A stretch of DNA of 30,868 nucleotides from the NCBI GenBank assembly GCA_001655205.1, contig LPNZ01007578.1, positions 1 to 30,868 on the forward strand, given 5' to 3'. This document shows positions 29,753 to 30,868 of the stretch, in pieces. Under the pieces are notes generated by a model. It saw only the letters and a list, made by a program, of their open reading frames with translations. It did not search any database and was not told the DNA's origin. The stretch's first letter is position 1; every line of letters begins with the position of its first letter. Source of the DNA: Lenisia limosa. Taxonomy: Eukaryota; Breviatea. The position numbers and the translations under genes were made by a program.

Positions 29753-29912
29753 NNNNNNNNNNNNNNNNNNNNNNNNNNNNNNNNNNNNNNNNNNNNNNNN
29801 NNNNNNNNNNNNNNNNNNNNNNNNNNNNNNNNNNNNNNNNNNNNNNNNNNNNNNNNNNNNNNNNNNNNNNNNNNNNNNNNNNNNNNNNNNNNNNNNNNNN
29901 NNNNNNNNNNNN
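29753..29912. other. Assembly gap (160 N)
   Basis: Run of N immediately after a poly-C tract. Confidence 0.99.
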
Positions 29913-30394
29913 CGTTGTCTCCGCCCTCGTAGGGCAATTGCCGGACTTGAATCTGAACTGTCAACGTGCCTCAACTCCATAAGACGAAGGTCCAATACAC
30001 CATCATTACTTTATATAGCAATGAGAAATAAAAATAAAGTTGTATCATTACTTACTTCTAGGGATTCCCCACGGTCCCAAAAAAAGACTGAATTTCTCGA
30101 TATTTCCTTGATAAATATCGATATTTTACCGGTCTTTTTCGGACCATAGGGAAGCCCTACTTACTTCTTATAGCACCATATAGACCCCCCCTACAGTAAA
30201 GTTGCCTGTCCCCAGGACTCCGTCAAGATTTTGGTTGTCGAATGCGTCGAAAGGTGTCAGAATGGCATGAGTCTCCTTGAAGGCGAGGGCTGATGTGAAG
30301 GCCGGGCTGGAGAGCCGCGAATGCGGCGCCGACGTTTCACCCGGCACGACGGAAAGAGTGACAGTGCCGTTGCGGGATACTCCGGGGTACTTCC
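29913..30394 (-). CDS. GC-rich exons of an unknown, possibly extracellular protein
   Basis: Exon 30394-30195 follows TTTATAACAG and ends at ACT|GTAGGG. It reads GKYPGVSRNGTVTLSVVP, then FTSALAFKETHAILTPFD and DAFDNQNLDGVLGTGNFT. C-ending codons dominate. A second exon lies at the gap edge. With the acceptor GTTCAG at about 29959 it reads IQVRQLPYEGGDN in phase and runs into the gap. Other frames of this short piece are also open. Thr/Ser/Val-rich beta-type composition and NGT/NFT sequons suggest a secreted or surface protein, but this is inference. The hAT-type MITE at 30059-30159 would lie in the intron between the two exons. Confidence 0.5.
30051..30167. mobile_element. 101-bp hAT-type MITE with perfect 8-bp target duplication
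   Basis: The element 30059-30159 begins TAGGGATTCCCCACGGTCC and ends with the near-complement GGACCATAGGGAAGCCCTA. TIRs are about 28 bp with a handful of mismatches. It is flanked by identical 8-bp repeats CTTACTTC at 30051-30058 and 30160-30167. An 8-bp duplication with T/CAGGG termini is the signature of hAT elements. The interior (AATATCGATATTT) is itself palindromic. There is no room for a transposase. Confidence 0.9.
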
Positions 30395-30725
30395 CTGTTA
30401 TAAAGATATAATGGTGGGTGGTGATTCTACGGCGCGGTGTTTATGTATAGTCTGGGGAGGCACGCAGAAAACTGTGTGCACAAAGTTGTTAGGCAAATCA
30501 TTGGGTGAATTACAATTATACATATATTTCAATATCTCTTATAAGCGTGATGGTGTAGACAGCTTCGGCCAGATAAAACTTATTTGTTTATTTCTCATTG
30601 CTATATATACATACATATAACGTATGAGTGGGGGGTATGCTGAATGGAAACAGTTATAACAGTTCTCAAAATATTGAAGACCTTTTATATATGGGATCAA
30701 ATCATATATCATATATATATAGCGG

Positions 30726-30778
30726 AAACCGTGGACATGCTTAAAACCGTGGACATGCGTAAAACCGTGGACAAAATT
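30726..30778 (+). repeat. 18-bp motif, three tandem copies
   Basis: There are three units with start points 30726, 30744 and 30762 sharing AAACCGTGGACA; the first two continue TGC.TA. They are related to the CCGCGAACA units at 3738 and 6627. The array gives a repeating TVDM.K peptide in one frame, but no gene is supported around it. The stretch 30400-30720 has only AT-rich open frames. Confidence 0.8.
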
Positions 30779-30868
30779 GAACTTCCTCCAAATCAAGGCA
30801 AAATTATTTTCTCTCTCATTTATTTTTGCTGAAACAAATTAACTGCAATTGACTCTGCCGCCTAATTT

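Noticed and set aside
1-30868. Alternative genetic code with TGA or TAA as sense codons
   Set aside because: In-frame stops were noted, but in the best gene models they fall inside proposed short introns, and genes end at ordinary stops. No code change is needed.

Overview
This window looks like nuclear DNA of a compact but intron-rich eukaryote, probably a protist. I cannot place it more precisely. It is a draft scaffold with six runs of N, several directly beside poly-C, poly-G or poly-A tracts. There is no operon structure, ribosome-binding-site pattern, CRISPR array, rRNA or convincing tRNA. Long open frames are absent because genes are cut into short exons by very short GT...AG introns. 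Across several genes, removing introns of about 27 to 60 nt keeps one reading frame open through consecutive exons and often bypasses in-frame stops. That is the strongest evidence for both the gene models and the intron size.

Layout. 1-2.8 kb: weak coding traces, then a degenerate minus-strand frame series (about 1317-2740) that may be the relic of a capsid-type protein of a virus-like element. 2.88-6.66 kb: a TTAA-flanked MITE, an 18-bp motif in inverted copies, a duplicated block and small basic or conserved exons. 6.69-7.9 kb: two minus-strand gene segments with short introns. 7.97-12.9 kb: three diverged copies of one coding repeat; the middle copy leads into exons resembling a DDE transposase core. 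13.38-14.25 kb: a five-exon minus-strand gene. 14.56-16.9 kb: two dispersed repeats, then GC-rich plus-strand exons, one ankyrin-like. 17.0-18.7 kb: a multi-exon minus-strand gene. 18.9-19.7 kb: a plus-strand gene. 20.58-21.66 kb: a minus-strand gene. 22.2-25.6 kb: mainly repeats (an inverted-repeat element, a foldback, an AT-rich tract with a Tc1/mariner-like end) with a few minus-strand exons. 25.7-27.7 kb: small genes on both strands. 27.9-29.25 kb: a minus-strand multi-exon gene with a Cys-rich segment. 29.9-30.4 kb: GC-rich minus-strand exons with a perfect 8-bp-TSD hAT-type MITE in the presumed intron. The end of the window holds a third array of the 18-bp motif.

I recognise almost no gene by product, so functions are left open. 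Gene structure rests on frame continuity, codon composition (exons are more GC-rich than flanks) and splice signals. There is no transcript or homology evidence. No pathway connects the genes.
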